Shown here one piece after another: positions 51,984-60,805 of a stretch of 64,000 bases of DNA. Both the position numbers and the translations under genes were made by a program. The notes below the pieces were generated by a model. It ran no database searches and was not told the DNA's origin. It worked only from the letters and a program-made list of their open reading frames with translations. Source of the stretch: SAR202 cluster bacterium bin22 (GTDB lineage Bacteria; Chloroflexota; Dehalococcoidia; Lucifugimonadales; UBA3495). Location: contig MPMM01000006.1 of the NCBI GenBank assembly GCA_002238505.1, forward strand, positions 1 through 64,000, given 5' to 3'. The stretch's first letter is position 1. The number at the start of each line of letters is the position of its first letter.

Positions 51984-52344
51984 GGTTCTCTCCTTTACTG
52001 GCTGGACAGATTGCGCGGACGCTTCAGGTTGAGGCAGGAGTCCGGGACGCTACGGTCGGGACCAGGTTCTCAGTACCATGCCGACGAGCCGGAAAGGTTA
52101 AGAGGGAGGCTCAAGGGAAGGCCCGTCCGGCATCTGGAAAGCGCCGATGGGTGATGCCATTACCGGCAGGGTACGCCCGCTGGAGACTCTTACGATGTCG
52201 TCTCAATTATATTGGCAAACAGGATGGTTAACCATAACCAGGCCGTTACTCCCAGCTTCATCAACCTGATTTTGGGTATGCGGGCGTGGGAACAGGCGTG
52301 TTAATATAGGTCATCAACCCAGACTCGGGGAGGTTATCCGGCCC
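51984..52344. other. Divergent spacer between amt and the second threonine synthase
   Basis: Both genes read outward, so two promoters should lie here. The AT-rich CAATTATATTGG near 52204-52215 is the best candidate for a -10 region, but no full promoter can be assigned. Confidence 0.4.
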
Positions 52345-53523
52345 ATGTTCAGCTATATCGACCACCTGGAGTGTACCCAATGCGGCAATACGTATCCCCA
52401 CGACCAGGTAAGCAAGATCAGCGCCTGCTGCGGGAAGGTACTGTTTGCCCGCTATGACCTGCCCCGCCTGCGCCGCGAGGTGAGCCGGGACGTTTTTGCC
52501 GGCCGAGACTCCAACATGTGGCGTTTTTCTGAACTGATGCCGGTGACCGAGCACGACAATGTGGTCACCCTGGGCGAGGGGGGCACGCCGCTGCTGGCGG
52601 CCACCAACCTGCAGAAAAAGCTGGGCCTGAAGAGCCTGTTCATCAAGGAAGAAGGCCTGAACCCCACCGGAACCTTCAAGGCGCGGGGGATCTCCGCCGC
52701 AGTTTCCAAGGCGGTGGAACTGGGCATAGGCGGGTTCACCATGCCCTCGGCCGGCAACGCCGCCGGCGCCGCAGCGGCCTACGGGGCCCGGGCCGACCGG
52801 CCCATGAAGGTATTCATGCCCCAGGACGCCCCTTCGGCCAACAAGAAGGAATCGGTAATGGCCGGTTCGGAGCTTAACCTGGTGGACGGTCTGATCAGCG
52901 ATGCAGGCCGCATTGCCGTGGCAGTTGCCGAGGAACAGGACCTGTTCGACCTTTCGACGCTTAAGGAGCCTTATCGCGCCGAGGGCAAGAAGACCATGGG
53001 CCTGGAAATCGCCATGCAACTGGGCTGGAAGATGCCCGACGCCATCATCTACCCTACCGGGGGAGGCACCGGCATCATCGGGATGTACAAGGGATTCCAG
53101 GAATTGCTGGAACTGGGATGGATTGAGGGAACGCCACCCAAATTCATCGCCGTCCAGCCCACCGGTTGCCAGCCCATCGTCAAGGCCTTCAACGACGGCG
53201 CGGACACGGCCCAGATGTGGGAGAACGCCGCCACGGTGGCCGACGGTCTGCGGGTGCCCGGCCCCTTCGCCGATTACCTGATCCTGAAGGCCATCCGGGA
53301 GACGGGCGGCACTGCCCTGGCCATTGAGGACGGCGACATGGTGGAAGCCATGTACGAAATCGCCACCGAAGAGGGCATCATCGCCTGTCCCGAGGGCGCG
53401 GCCACCCTGGTGGGTCTCAAGAAGCTGCTGGAGCAGGGGTTCCTGGGCGCCGACGAGTCCATAGTCCTGCTGAATACGGGTTCCGGCTACAAGTACCTGG
53501 ACCTGATTCGCGACAGCAACTAG
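52345..53523 (+). CDS. thrC: Threonine synthase (second copy)
   Basis: The 392-residue PLP enzyme makes threonine from O-phosphohomoserine. The N-terminal zinc ribbon CTQCG ... CCG (Cys10, Cys13, Cys28, Cys29), the PLP Lys112 in GTFKARG and the phosphate loop PSAGNAAGAAAAYG are present. YPTGGGTGIIGMYKG and CPEGAATLVGLKKL are conserved. It resembles class II synthases of plants and bacteria and is stand-alone. As the other copy lies in a sulfur-carrier cluster, this one is the better candidate for true threonine synthesis. GGGGAGG precedes the ATG. Confidence 0.88.
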   Translation: MFSYIDHLECTQCGNTYPHDQVSKISACCGKVLFARYDLPRLRREVSRDVFAGRDSNMWRFSELMPVTEHDNVVTLGEGGTPLLAATNLQKKLGLKSLFIKEEGLNPTGTFKARGISAAVSKAVELGIGGFTMPSAGNAAGAAAAYGARADRPMKVFMPQDAPSANKKESVMAGSELNLVDGLISDAGRIAVAVAEEQDLFDLSTLKEPYRAEGKKTMGLEIAMQLGWKMPDAIIYPTGGGTGIIGMYKGFQELLELGWIEGTPPKFIAVQPTGCQPIVKAFNDGADTAQMWENAATVADGLRVPGPFADYLILKAIRETGGTALAIEDGDMVEAMYEIATEEGIIACPEGAATLVGLKKLLEQGFLGADESIVLLNTGSGYKYLDLIRDSN

Positions 53524-53702
53524 CAGGCCAACAGGTTTGAAAGGAATACAGCTAAAACTGTGTCGTCATTCCGGCCTTGAGCCGGAATCCAGAAAGGTTG
53601 CTGATGGTCAACTGCATGGTACAAGAGGGGCTCTGGATTCCGGCTTTCGCCGGAATGACGGTTAAACCCCAGCCCATAATTGCAGTGCTGTTGAAATACT
53701 AG
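53523..53702. repeat. ~180-bp inverted-repeat element, copy B
   Basis: It begins at the stop codon of the threonine synthase gene. TTCCGGCCTTGAGCCGGAAT and ATTCCGGCTTTCGCCGGAAT are each palindromic and mutually similar. It matches copy A at 15744-15923. Between it and ispH no other feature is seen. Confidence 0.75.
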
Positions 53703-53838
53703 TGGTTCGGCATCTTTGTATTGATTGTTAGGGTGAGTCCGCTTTTGGTGAGCCCCTCGGCGGGCCCTGGGCGGACGGGATATGGGGCACCGACGGGACA
53801 ATCCGGTGCCCCGGGAGACGAAAGGAGTTGAGGGATAG

Positions 53839-54744
53839 ATGGTCATGGAAGTGATACTGTGCTCCCCTCGTGGTTTTTGCGCAGGTGTAGTTCGGGCCAT
53901 CCAGGTGGTTGAGGAGTGCCTGGATCGGTTCGGTCCCCCCATCTATGTCAAGCACCAGATTGTCCACAACCCCTACGTTGTTGGAGAACTGGAGGCCAAG
54001 GGGGCAATTACCGTGGAAACGGTGGAGGAAATTCCCGAAGGTTCCCGGGTTGTCTTTTCAGCCCACGGCTCTCCCCCCGAGGACTTTGAACAAGCAAAAG
54101 ACCGCAACCTGCAGGTAATTGACGCGGTCTGCCCGCTGGTCACCCGGGTACACAACGAAGCCATAAAGTATCATCGTGAGGGCCGCCGAATCATCCTGGT
54201 GGGTCACGATGGGCACCAGGAAGTGAAGGGAACCATGGGCCAGGCCCCCATGGAACTGGTGGACGAGAATTCAGACAACGGTGTACCCGACTGGGACGAG
54301 CAAACCCCGGTGGCCGTGCTGACCCAGACCACCCTTTCCACCAGCGACACGGCGGCGGCCATTGACCATATTCGAGAACGGTTTCCCCAGGCCGAGATAC
54401 GCAACGACATATGCTACGCCACCACCAACCGCCAGGCTGCGGTAAGCAGGATGGCAACCATGGTGGACATGGCCCTGGTGATCGGGTCCCAGAGCAGTTC
54501 CAACTGCAACCGGCTGCTGGAACTGGCCCTTTCCCTGGGAATCCCCGCCTACCTCATCAACGGGCCCGAAGAGCTTGATCCGGAATGGACTGCGGGAGTT
54601 TCCCGGGTGGGAATTGCCTCCGGCGCATCCACCCCGGAAGCACTGGTAGAAGCCGTTATCAGGGCCCTGGACCCCGGGAAGGTGACCCACCTGGAGGTAG
54701 TGGATGAAGATATCAGCTTCACCATGCCCCGGGAACTGCGGTAG
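53839..54744 (+). CDS. ispH: 4-hydroxy-3-methylbut-2-enyl diphosphate reductase
   Basis: The 301-residue iron-sulfur enzyme performs the last step of the MEP isoprenoid pathway, giving IPP and DMAPP. The three cluster cysteines are Cys14 (PRGFCAGV), Cys98 (DAVCPLV) and Cys192 (ICYATTNRQ). Substrate contacts are in KHQIVHN, SAHGSPP, TQTTLS and GSQSSSNCNRL. AGGAGTTGAGGGA precedes the ATG. Housekeeping gene. Confidence 0.96.
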   Translation: MVMEVILCSPRGFCAGVVRAIQVVEECLDRFGPPIYVKHQIVHNPYVVGELEAKGAITVETVEEIPEGSRVVFSAHGSPPEDFEQAKDRNLQVIDAVCPLVTRVHNEAIKYHREGRRIILVGHDGHQEVKGTMGQAPMELVDENSDNGVPDWDEQTPVAVLTQTTLSTSDTAAAIDHIRERFPQAEIRNDICYATTNRQAAVSRMATMVDMALVIGSQSSSNCNRLLELALSLGIPAYLINGPEELDPEWTAGVSRVGIASGASTPEALVEAVIRALDPGKVTHLEVVDEDISFTMPRELR

Positions 54745-54856
54745 CTCCAATCACCCGCTACCCGCGTTAAGGGACCGCAAGCGGCACGCGCACCTGCCGG
54801 CATTTTCGTGAACATGTTCAGTCAACGTCCCCTTCCAGAAAGTTCGCGCCGGTCTC

Positions 54857-55975
54857 TTGAAGATCGTCAACGGCGATTCTACGCCTTCCTTCGGGGCTGA
54901 CTTGAGCCTCTCCCAGGAACGGGGCGCTCCCCCATCGTTAGTCCGCCGTGTCTTTTCCCTGCCCACCCTGGTGGCGCTGGCGCTGGCGGGGGCCTTCCTG
55001 GCTTTCGTTGCCACCCGCCTGGAGGTTGACTTCAGCGCAACCTGGCAGCATGTGCGTTCGGCCAACCCCTGGTATCTGGCACTGGCAGTGGCGATTCACT
55101 ACACCACTTTCCTGTTCCGGGGACTCCGGTGGAGGCTGCTCCTGAACAACACGCGGGACGCGGGCGAGGAAACCGCCGGGGTATGGCAGTGCAGCCAACT
55201 GGTGCTTCTGGGCTGGTTTGCCAACTCGGTGGCCTGGTTGCGGCTGGGGGACGCCTACCGCGCCTACCTGTACCACGAGGAAGGCCGCGCGCCTTTCGTC
55301 CGTACCGTCGGCACCATCCTGTCCGAACGACTGCTGGACATCACCACTGTGGTCGTATTGCTGGCGGTTTGCCTTCCCTTCGTGGCGGGCTCGGGAGGGG
55401 GAGGGGCCTGGACTGTGGCGGCCACCGCCGCATCCCTGCTGGGGTTGCTGGCGCTGGCTCTACTGGTCATTGCCGCCACCCGGGACAGCGGCGGCGGCCT
55501 GCTTCAGCGCTTTTCTGCCTGGCTGCCGGACCGCCTGGCAGGGTGGATACTGGAACGCTACGGTCAGTTCCGCGACGGGGCCCTGCTCAGCCTGAGGCGA
55601 ATACCATTGGCCGGGGTTTTCGGGCTGCTGGGATGGCTGGCAGAGATTGCCCGTCTCTACCTGGTCACCCAGGCGCTGGACATTCACCTGTCCCCGGCCC
55701 TGATAGTATTCGCCACCCTGGCCAATTCTCTGCTGACTTTGGTGCCCACCCCGGGAGGTGTTGGGGCAGTGGAAGCGGGCCTGACCGGCTTGCTGAAGCA
55801 ACTTTCCACCCTTTCCACGCCGGCGGTTGCGGCCCTGGTGTTGGTTGACCGGTCCATCAGTTATCTGAGCGTAATTGCGGTGGGTGCCGTCCTGTTCCTG
55901 GCCAGATGGGCGGTTCGTCAAATGCGGAAAACCGCGACTTCTCACGCCGGCGTAGATAACCTCAGGGAAGAGTGA
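54857..55975 (+). CDS. Lysylphosphatidylglycerol synthase TM-region (UPF0104) family protein
   Basis: The 372-residue integral membrane protein with about eight hydrophobic segments matches the flippase-like transmembrane region of MprF/AglD-type proteins. Motifs include FLFRGLRWRLLL, RLGDAYRAYLY and PTPGGVGAVEAGLTGLL, with SERLLDITTVV in between. It lacks the catalytic domain of MprF, so it probably moves or binds lipids. The start is a TTG; the next gene begins 6 bp after its stop. Confidence 0.82.
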   Translation: MKIVNGDSTPSFGADLSLSQERGAPPSLVRRVFSLPTLVALALAGAFLAFVATRLEVDFSATWQHVRSANPWYLALAVAIHYTTFLFRGLRWRLLLNNTRDAGEETAGVWQCSQLVLLGWFANSVAWLRLGDAYRAYLYHEEGRAPFVRTVGTILSERLLDITTVVVLLAVCLPFVAGSGGGGAWTVAATAASLLGLLALALLVIAATRDSGGGLLQRFSAWLPDRLAGWILERYGQFRDGALLSLRRIPLAGVFGLLGWLAEIARLYLVTQALDIHLSPALIVFATLANSLLTLVPTPGGVGAVEAGLTGLLKQLSTLSTPAVAALVLVDRSISYLSVIAVGAVLFLARWAVRQMRKTATSHAGVDNLREE

Positions 55976-55981
55976 ACGCAA

Positions 55982-56353
55982 ATGATCTATACGGCCAGCT
56001 ACTATGACCCCGCGGACTGGGTTGGACAAGCCTGCCGGGTTTCCCGCGCCCATCCCAGGGGCCGCAAAACCCAGTGGGAGACACTGCCCTTTCTCTATCC
56101 GCCCCTGGAGTTGTTACGCGCCTACCGGCAGGGGGAACTGGATTTTGAGGGGCTGAGCCGGGAGTATCGCCGGGACCTGGACCAGAAGCTGCTGGTAGAT
56201 TTCCGGATGCGGAGGTGGCTCACGCAACTGCCAAGTATGGGAGACGTAACCCTGCTCTGCTTCGAGCGGGGCGAGGACCCTTGCCACCGGCGCGTAGCAG
56301 CCCAATGGCTCCATGAACACGTGGCAGGGCTGGAGTTGGGAGAGTTGAAGTAG
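55982..56353 (+). CDS. DUF488-family protein
   Basis: The 123-residue protein carries the C-terminal DUF488 signature LLCFERGEDPCHRRVAAQWL. Full members are usually longer and start YTIGHS; here the N-terminus (MIYTASYYDPADWVGQACRVS) is a short version. Function is unknown for the family. It is translated right after the membrane protein gene. Confidence 0.85.
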   Translation: MIYTASYYDPADWVGQACRVSRAHPRGRKTQWETLPFLYPPLELLRAYRQGELDFEGLSREYRRDLDQKLLVDFRMRRWLTQLPSMGDVTLLCFERGEDPCHRRVAAQWLHEHVAGLELGELK

Positions 56354-56636
56354 TTTCCCGTGAACGCACGGGTGGTGGTGGAAGGGGCAGACTCCAAAAC
56401 GCTGGACCTCTCCATGGAGAGAGTCGGCGGAGGGACAGGTTGCCGGAACCGCTCGCGCTGGGAACCGGAACCGCTCGACGCCCTGTTGGCTGGCGCCGGA
56501 AATGCCAGGGGAGACTCGTAATTCAGTCACCATTCCCTTGAGACAGGGATGTCTTGTATAATCTCTGGACAGGTAAGGCTAATGGTCGTACAGCTTGCGG
56601 TAATTGACCTAATCTGCAGCATGTGGCGGGGTAGTA

Positions 56637-57059
56637 ATGCCTGACAAGTATCAGGATGAAATAGAAGAGATTCTCAAGGGCATTGAGGAAGAAGAGCCTC
56701 CCCGGCCGGCACGCCGAACCCAGCCGATAATCGATGACATGCCCCGCGAAGCCCGGCAGGACGCCCCGTTGTACAGCGACCAGTCCCGCGAGGGCAGTGG
56801 CTCAACATCGCGGTGGAAGCACATCACCCCCGGCAGGGTGGCCCTGGCCGGATTTGCACTGTTGATCCTTGGCCTGGCGCTGAACTCGGTGGGATTTGGG
56901 TGGCTGGTGTGGCTGGGTTTGCTCGGCCTTGCCGGAGCCTACCTGCTGTTCTTCGTCCGCCCCCGTCCGATTAACCGGGACAAGGTGTGGCGGGGCAGGT
57001 CGGTAGAGTCCCAGGGACCATCACCGTGGCAGAGATTCAAGCGGTGGATGAGCGAATAA
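56637..57059 (+). CDS. Small two-segment membrane protein
   Basis: The 140-residue protein starts with an acidic region (DEIEEILKGIEEEEPPRP), a flexible stretch, then two membrane segments (about 72-92 and 95-112) and a basic cytoplasmic end. Function unknown. The gene is alone; a TGTATAATCTC element 86 bp upstream may be its -10 region. Confidence 0.7.
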   Translation: MPDKYQDEIEEILKGIEEEEPPRPARRTQPIIDDMPREARQDAPLYSDQSREGSGSTSRWKHITPGRVALAGFALLILGLALNSVGFGWLVWLGLLGLAGAYLLFFVRPRPINRDKVWRGRSVESQGPSPWQRFKRWMSE

Positions 57060-57087
57060 CCGCTATGGTCAGTTAGTCTGCAATAAC

Positions 57088-57555
57088 TTACTCCCGAAGC
57101 TCAAAGCTTTGGGAGTTTTGCTTTGCATCCACCGCCCAGACACCGTGCCTTCCCGCTTCGGCATTCAGATTTAGCCTCTTTCGCGTGTCGGGAAGCCCAG
57201 CTACGTCATTCAGGCGCAACAGGTGGGTGGAACAGCGGCAGTCTGAAGAACCGAATCCCCGGGCAATAGTCTCTCCTCCCAGGCCTGCAATCGCTTCGGC
57301 CCAACGACACTCCCACCGCTCCTCGCTGGCCAGCCACCACACTTCGGTTACCCTGGCCGAGGCAGTCAGGTAGTCAATGTGCCAGTGGAGCTTCTTGTCC
57401 TGGCGGAGGTGGCGGCGGATTCGGCCCTCCAGGCCGTTCGTGGCGCTGCCGCAGTAGAGATAACGGCCGGCGGGAAACTCGCAGGTCCCCAGCCGGCCGA
57501 CTTCCAGGCTCGCGCTCTCCGCCAGGTCAATGACCAGTATGTAGCTGCCTTTCAT
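57088..57555 (-). CDS. DUF123 / Uri-type GIY-YIG endonuclease-like protein
   Basis: The 155-residue protein matches the DUF123 GIY-YIG group (COG1833). It has GSYILVIDLAE, VGRLGTCEFPAGRYLYCGSA with the GIY/YIG pair, LEGRIRRHLRQDKKLHWHIDYL, and RGFGSSDCRCSTHLL with a Cys/His pair. Such proteins are DNA-cutting or binding modules of unclear role. GAAAGG precedes the ATG. Confidence 0.85.
   Translation of the reverse strand: MKGSYILVIDLAESASLEVGRLGTCEFPAGRYLYCGSATNGLEGRIRRHLRQDKKLHWHIDYLTASARVTEVWWLASEERWECRWAEAIAGLGGETIARGFGSSDCRCSTHLLRLNDVAGLPDTRKRLNLNAEAGRHGVWAVDAKQNSQSFELRE
57090..57119. terminator. Bidirectional terminator between converging genes
   Basis: ACTCCCGAAGC, short loop, GCTTTGGGAGT, then TTTT. 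It overlaps the last codons of the DUF123 gene. Confidence 0.8.
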
Positions 57556-57587
57556 GACCGGCCGAACCCGAGAGAGCCAGGGCCCTG

Positions 57588-58451
57588 TTAACCCGACACC
57601 GCCTGCTTGAATTCTTCAATGGCCTTGATGTGGGCGTCGGGGTTGGGCAGCCCGGCCCGCATGGTGTTGATGGACAGGTGGGTGGCCCCACACTCGGCCC
57701 AGGCCTCGGCGGCGCGGTTCCAGGCGTCGGCGCCGTCGGCGTAGTTGAGTCGGCCCTCGATTCCGATATTATCCGGATCCCGGCCGGCCTTGGTAGCCAG
57801 TTCCCGCATCTGGCCGATGCGTTCCTGGCCGGCGCTGTCGGGCTGGAACTGGGGGAACCAGCCGTCGCCCAGCCGTCCGATGCGCTCCACCACCTGGTCG
57901 GCCCCGCCGCCGAACCAGACGGGGATGGGCTGCTGCACCGGCAGGGGGTTGATGCCGGCGTGGGTAACCTTGTGATAGCGGCCCTCGAAGTTAACGATGT
58001 TCTGGGTCCACAGGGCGCGCATCAACTCGATCTGTTCCTCGCAGCGGCGCCCCCGATTGCGGAAGCTTTCGCCCAGGGCCTCGTACTCCACGTCGTTCCA
58101 GCCGACACCTATGCCCAGGCGCAGCCGCCCGCCGGTCAGGACGTCCACTGCGGCGGCCTGCTTGGCCACCAGGGCCGCCTGGCGCTGGGGCAGGATGAGA
58201 ATGCCGGTGGTCATCTGCAGATTTTCGGTAATGCCGGCCAGGTAGCCAAAGAGGACGAAGGGCTCGTGGAAAGTGTCCACGTGGCTGTAGGGCCGGTTCC
58301 ATTCCTCGCGCTTGCTGGCATCGGCGCCAAGGACGTGATCGAAAACCAGCAGATGCTCATATCCCAGGGCTTCGGCGGCCTGGGCATAATCGCGAACAGC
58401 CCCGGGGTCGGACCCGATTTCAGTCTGGGGAAAAACAACGCCTAGTTGCAT
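57588..58451 (-). CDS. LLM-class (probably F420-dependent) oxidoreductase
   Basis: The 287-residue TIM-barrel enzyme of the bacterial luciferase-like superfamily has GVVFPQTEIGSDP, GYEHLLVFDHVLG, TGILILPQRQAALVAKQAA and GRLRLGIGVGWNDVEYEALG. It fits the F420-dependent group in Actinobacteria and Chloroflexota; FMN use is not excluded. AGGAGG lies 8 nt before the ATG. Substrate unknown. Confidence 0.9.
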   Translation of the reverse strand: MQLGVVFPQTEIGSDPGAVRDYAQAAEALGYEHLLVFDHVLGADASKREEWNRPYSHVDTFHEPFVLFGYLAGITENLQMTTGILILPQRQAALVAKQAAAVDVLTGGRLRLGIGVGWNDVEYEALGESFRNRGRRCEEQIELMRALWTQNIVNFEGRYHKVTHAGINPLPVQQPIPVWFGGGADQVVERIGRLGDGWFPQFQPDSAGQERIGQMRELATKAGRDPDNIGIEGRLNYADGADAWNRAAEAWAECGATHLSINTMRAGLPNPDAHIKAIEEFKQAVSG

Positions 58452-59102
58452 ATGGGGCGCCTCCTAAATTGAAAGGTGAAGATTGATGGGCAACAGCATT
58501 TGTGCAGAGTGTATCTGCGGTCAGTAGCGTTGACAACCTGGTCAGGCCGCCGACCAGGTCAAACCACTCTTCGGAACGGCGTACTAACGTTCACCTGGAA
58601 AAATTCGATTTTCCCCACCATTTCCGCTCATTTTTGTCCATTTCGTATCTGGACATTTTTCAGGCTGGCAGCAAATGGCACGACGATGAAAGGATCTGCC
58701 AGCATTATGTAGTAGTGGACCGAGCGACAAGCGCCTGGTCTGCGGGCGGTTGCATGGGTTGGCGAGCCTCCATTTCATTCTTATGGTAGTCCATTCTCAT
58801 GGTAGGGAAGGGTCATGCAGGAAAGCCAGGGGAGAGTGTCAGCAATCTGGAATTGGGGCGAGACCGGCAAGGGCGCCTGGAGCAAGCACGAATCTCAAAT
58901 GGCGGGGGACTGAATACCGACGGCCCCAGGAATGATGGGGCAGGCTGCAGGCGTATCCGGTATGCCGGAGGGATTTCACAAAGCGGGGCAGGATAACGGC
59001 TGGGCCGAGACGGGCAGAACGTGGGGCGCGGTTTGGGTTGACCGCTATCTGCCGCCAACGTAGGCTAGAGGCAAACTCAGGGAAACCGGAAGGGAAAAGT
59101 CA
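58452..59102. other. 650-bp spacer without a recognised gene
   Basis: Holds an inverted repeat ACCTGGTC-N8-GACCAGGT (58536-58559) overlapping a TTGACA (58530-58535), which may be an operator. No -10 element is correctly spaced. No coding frame is convincing. Confidence 0.4.
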
Positions 59103-59540
59103 ATGGAACTGGAAACCGTCGCATTAGAATTCCTGATGCTTGCAGACCGCGCAGAGGTACTGAATGGCAAACTGTACGTTATGGGCGGAGGTTATGACAG
59201 ACGGACAATCGACAACATGGACGTCCCTCTGACACTTTCGATGGTGGTAGGCGTGCTTGTTCCCTGGAACCTGACAAACCAGCCCCATACCATTCGGCTA
59301 ACTCTGCAAACCGAGGATGGGACCACGGTGGGTCAACAGGTTCAAGGCCAGCTTACAGTTGGACGCAGCGCTCAGGCCATCTCCGGTCAAATGTTCAGGG
59401 TAATGACGGTAGTCAATGTCACAACTCCACTGCCCCGGCTGGGGGCCTACCGTGTCATTGCCACTTTGGACAACGGAGACAGCAAGGCCGCCACATTCTA
59501 CGCGGTAAGTTCGGAAACGCCGGCAAAGCAGGCGGGGTAA
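59103..59540 (+). CDS. DUF6941-like small beta protein
   Basis: The 145-residue protein resembles the DUF6941 group: FLMLADRAEVLNGKLYVMGGG at the N-terminus and VGVLVPWNLTNQPHTIRLTLQ and GQMFRVM strands after it. It has no signal peptide and an Ala-rich end. Function unknown. GAAGGGAAAAG precedes the ATG. Confidence 0.7.
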   Translation: MELETVALEFLMLADRAEVLNGKLYVMGGGYDRRTIDNMDVPLTLSMVVGVLVPWNLTNQPHTIRLTLQTEDGTTVGQQVQGQLTVGRSAQAISGQMFRVMTVVNVTTPLPRLGAYRVIATLDNGDSKAATFYAVSSETPAKQAG

Positions 59541-59554
59541 CGTAAAGCTGGCCA

Positions 59555-59639
59555 AGAAATGGCTGGGGATGGAGGGTTCGAACCTCCGCTTCCTGATCCA
59601 GAGTCAGGCGTCCTACCACTGGACTAATCCCCAGCGAAG
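59555..59639. repeat. 85-bp direct repeat, left copy (contains tRNA-Gln)
   Basis: Identical to 60521-60605. It spans the whole tRNA plus 5-6 bp on each side. Confidence 0.95.
59560..59633 (-). tRNA. tRNA-Gln (CUG), copy 2
   Basis: Acceptor TGGGGAT/ATCCCCA, G73 and an encoded CCA. The anticodon loop CTCTGGA on CCTGA/TCAGG gives CUG. It follows hicB with no promoter of its own recognised. Confidence 0.95.
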
Positions 59640-59689
59640 CGAGGGGTCCTGTCCAGGTCGTTCTTGTTGATGGTGGCCATGGCAGATCG

Positions 59690-59902
59690 CTATGCCAGCA
59701 TCAGGCGCTCACCCTTGGGTTCGGGGATCGGATCGCCGAACTCCCGCGCCGTTTCAAGCCAGAGTTCTACGGCGTCATGGACTTGCCGGAGCGCTGCCTC
59801 GTGGGTGTCTCCGTGGGCCGCACACCCCGGGAGCTCGGGCGCTTCCGCAACAAACGCCCCATCTTCGCTACTCCAGTAGATGATGATTTCGTACTTGTGC
59901 AT
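59690..59902 (-). CDS. hicB: HicB-family antitoxin (second module)
   Basis: The 70-residue protein shows the HicB core YEIIIYWSSEDGAFVAEAPEL with PGCAAHGDTHEAALRQVHDAVELWLE. Its ATG overlaps the hicA stop by 4 nt (ATGA), so the two are translationally coupled. It lies between the two tRNA-Gln genes. A very short C-terminus suggests no DNA-binding domain. Confidence 0.87.
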   Translation of the reverse strand: MHKYEIIIYWSSEDGAFVAEAPELPGCAAHGDTHEAALRQVHDAVELWLETAREFGDPIPEPKGERLMLA

Positions 59903-60156
59903 CAGTCCCCCATTTCCAGATGATATCTCAGGATTACCTGCCGCACCTGCCGTACTTGGTAAGGCTTGGCATGGTTCCCATCACGCTGGATATTTATCAG
60001 TTCACGTACCCCATTCTTCCTGAAAATATGATGGCTCCCTCGTGTCCGTTCAGCAAAGCCCAAGCGCAACAGCAAAGACCGTAGATCATCGAAGTGGATA
60101 TTGGCGTCAGACCGCCCGCTCAGTACCCTCTGTTGTAGTTCATCGTTTCGGCTCAT
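59902..60156 (-). CDS. hicA: HicA-family toxin (second module)
   Basis: The 84-residue protein has a HicA core: IHFDDLRSLLLRLGFAERTR, the catalytic His pair in GSHHIF, then NIQRDGNHAKPYQVRQVRQV. An N-terminal extension of about 18 residues is longer than in classic HicA. It precedes hicB, the usual order, opposite to the module at 39.5 kb. Confidence 0.85.
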   Translation of the reverse strand: MSRNDELQQRVLSGRSDANIHFDDLRSLLLRLGFAERTRGSHHIFRKNGVRELINIQRDGNHAKPYQVRQVRQVILRYHLEMGD

Positions 60157-60256
60157 GGCGAATGCTTCTTTAGACTTGAGAGACCCCCGATGTAGAGCTG
60201 TAGTGCGACCTGCCAGGTAAGGGCGGCAGCCTTAGGGTCGGCTTTGAGTATGGTGA

Positions 60257-60502
60257 TCATGGATTAACCGCACTTGTTGGCGCCCAAGGTACAGACTCGA
60301 CCACCTGTTTAGCTCGGTTCCAATAGGAACCATCATAGCCAAACTGCTTAAGGAGCATTAGTTCTACATAATGCAAACCCAACTCCCGCGCTTGCATATA
60401 AATATCCGGTTGAAGGACGTCATAGCGCATTTCTTGGTGAATCAGATCATCACGAATTTTAACAAGGGTGTAAAGAGCAGCCGAAGGGGCCCACCGCCAC
60501 CT
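60257..60502 (-). pseudogene. 3' gene fragment cut off near tRNA-Gln
   Basis: An open frame with no start codon near its beginning encodes about 81 residues of protein-like sequence: ALYTLVKIRDDLIHQEMRYD, DIYMQARELGLHYVELMLLK and FGYDGSYWNRAKQVVESVPW. A TGA precedes it at 60503-60505. The neighbouring frame reads FQDYYEGGGGPLRLL into the same place, so a frameshift at the GGGGCCCC is also possible. It is more AT-rich than the chromosome. No family recognised; probably the remains of a gene carried with the hicAB segment. Confidence 0.5.
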
Positions 60503-60520
60503 TCATAGTAATCCTGGAAT

Positions 60521-60605
60521 AGAAATGGCTGGGGATGGAGGGTTCGAACCTCCGCTTCCTGATCCAGAGTCAGGCGTCCTACCACTGGACTAATCCCCAG
60601 CGAAG
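60521..60605. repeat. 85-bp direct repeat, right copy (contains tRNA-Gln)
   Basis: Identical to 59555-59639. The two copies bracket 881 bp with hicA, hicB and the gene fragment. Confidence 0.95.
60526..60599 (-). tRNA. tRNA-Gln (CUG), copy 1
   Basis: Same sequence as the other copy. It has a plausible promoter 77 bp upstream (60676-60704), so it is probably the original locus. Confidence 0.95.
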
Positions 60606-60675
60606 AAGAGCGGCTATCCGTCGCCAGTCCAGAGACACTCGGACTGGTCAGGCGGGTTGCCTGAGGGTATATTCC

Positions 60676-60704
60676 ATACTATTAACCGCCAAGCTGACTG
60701 TCAA
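60676..60704 (-). promoter_or_regulatory. Promoter of tRNA-Gln copy 1
   Basis: On the minus strand TTGACA (60704-60699), a 17-bp spacer and TAGTAT (60681-60676). Confidence 0.5.
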
Positions 60705-60805
60705 GTGAATCTATCGGCGGCAACACCCACTCCGGCGGCTTGGCGGCGGCGAGAGAACCGGAACAACCGGCTTAAAATCGGCTGCACCAGCACACGGGGA
60801 GGAGA

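Noticed and set aside
58530-58560. Promoter with TTGACA in the spacer before the DUF6941 gene
   Set aside because: No -10 hexamer at 16-18 bp; the region is kept only as a possible operator palindrome.
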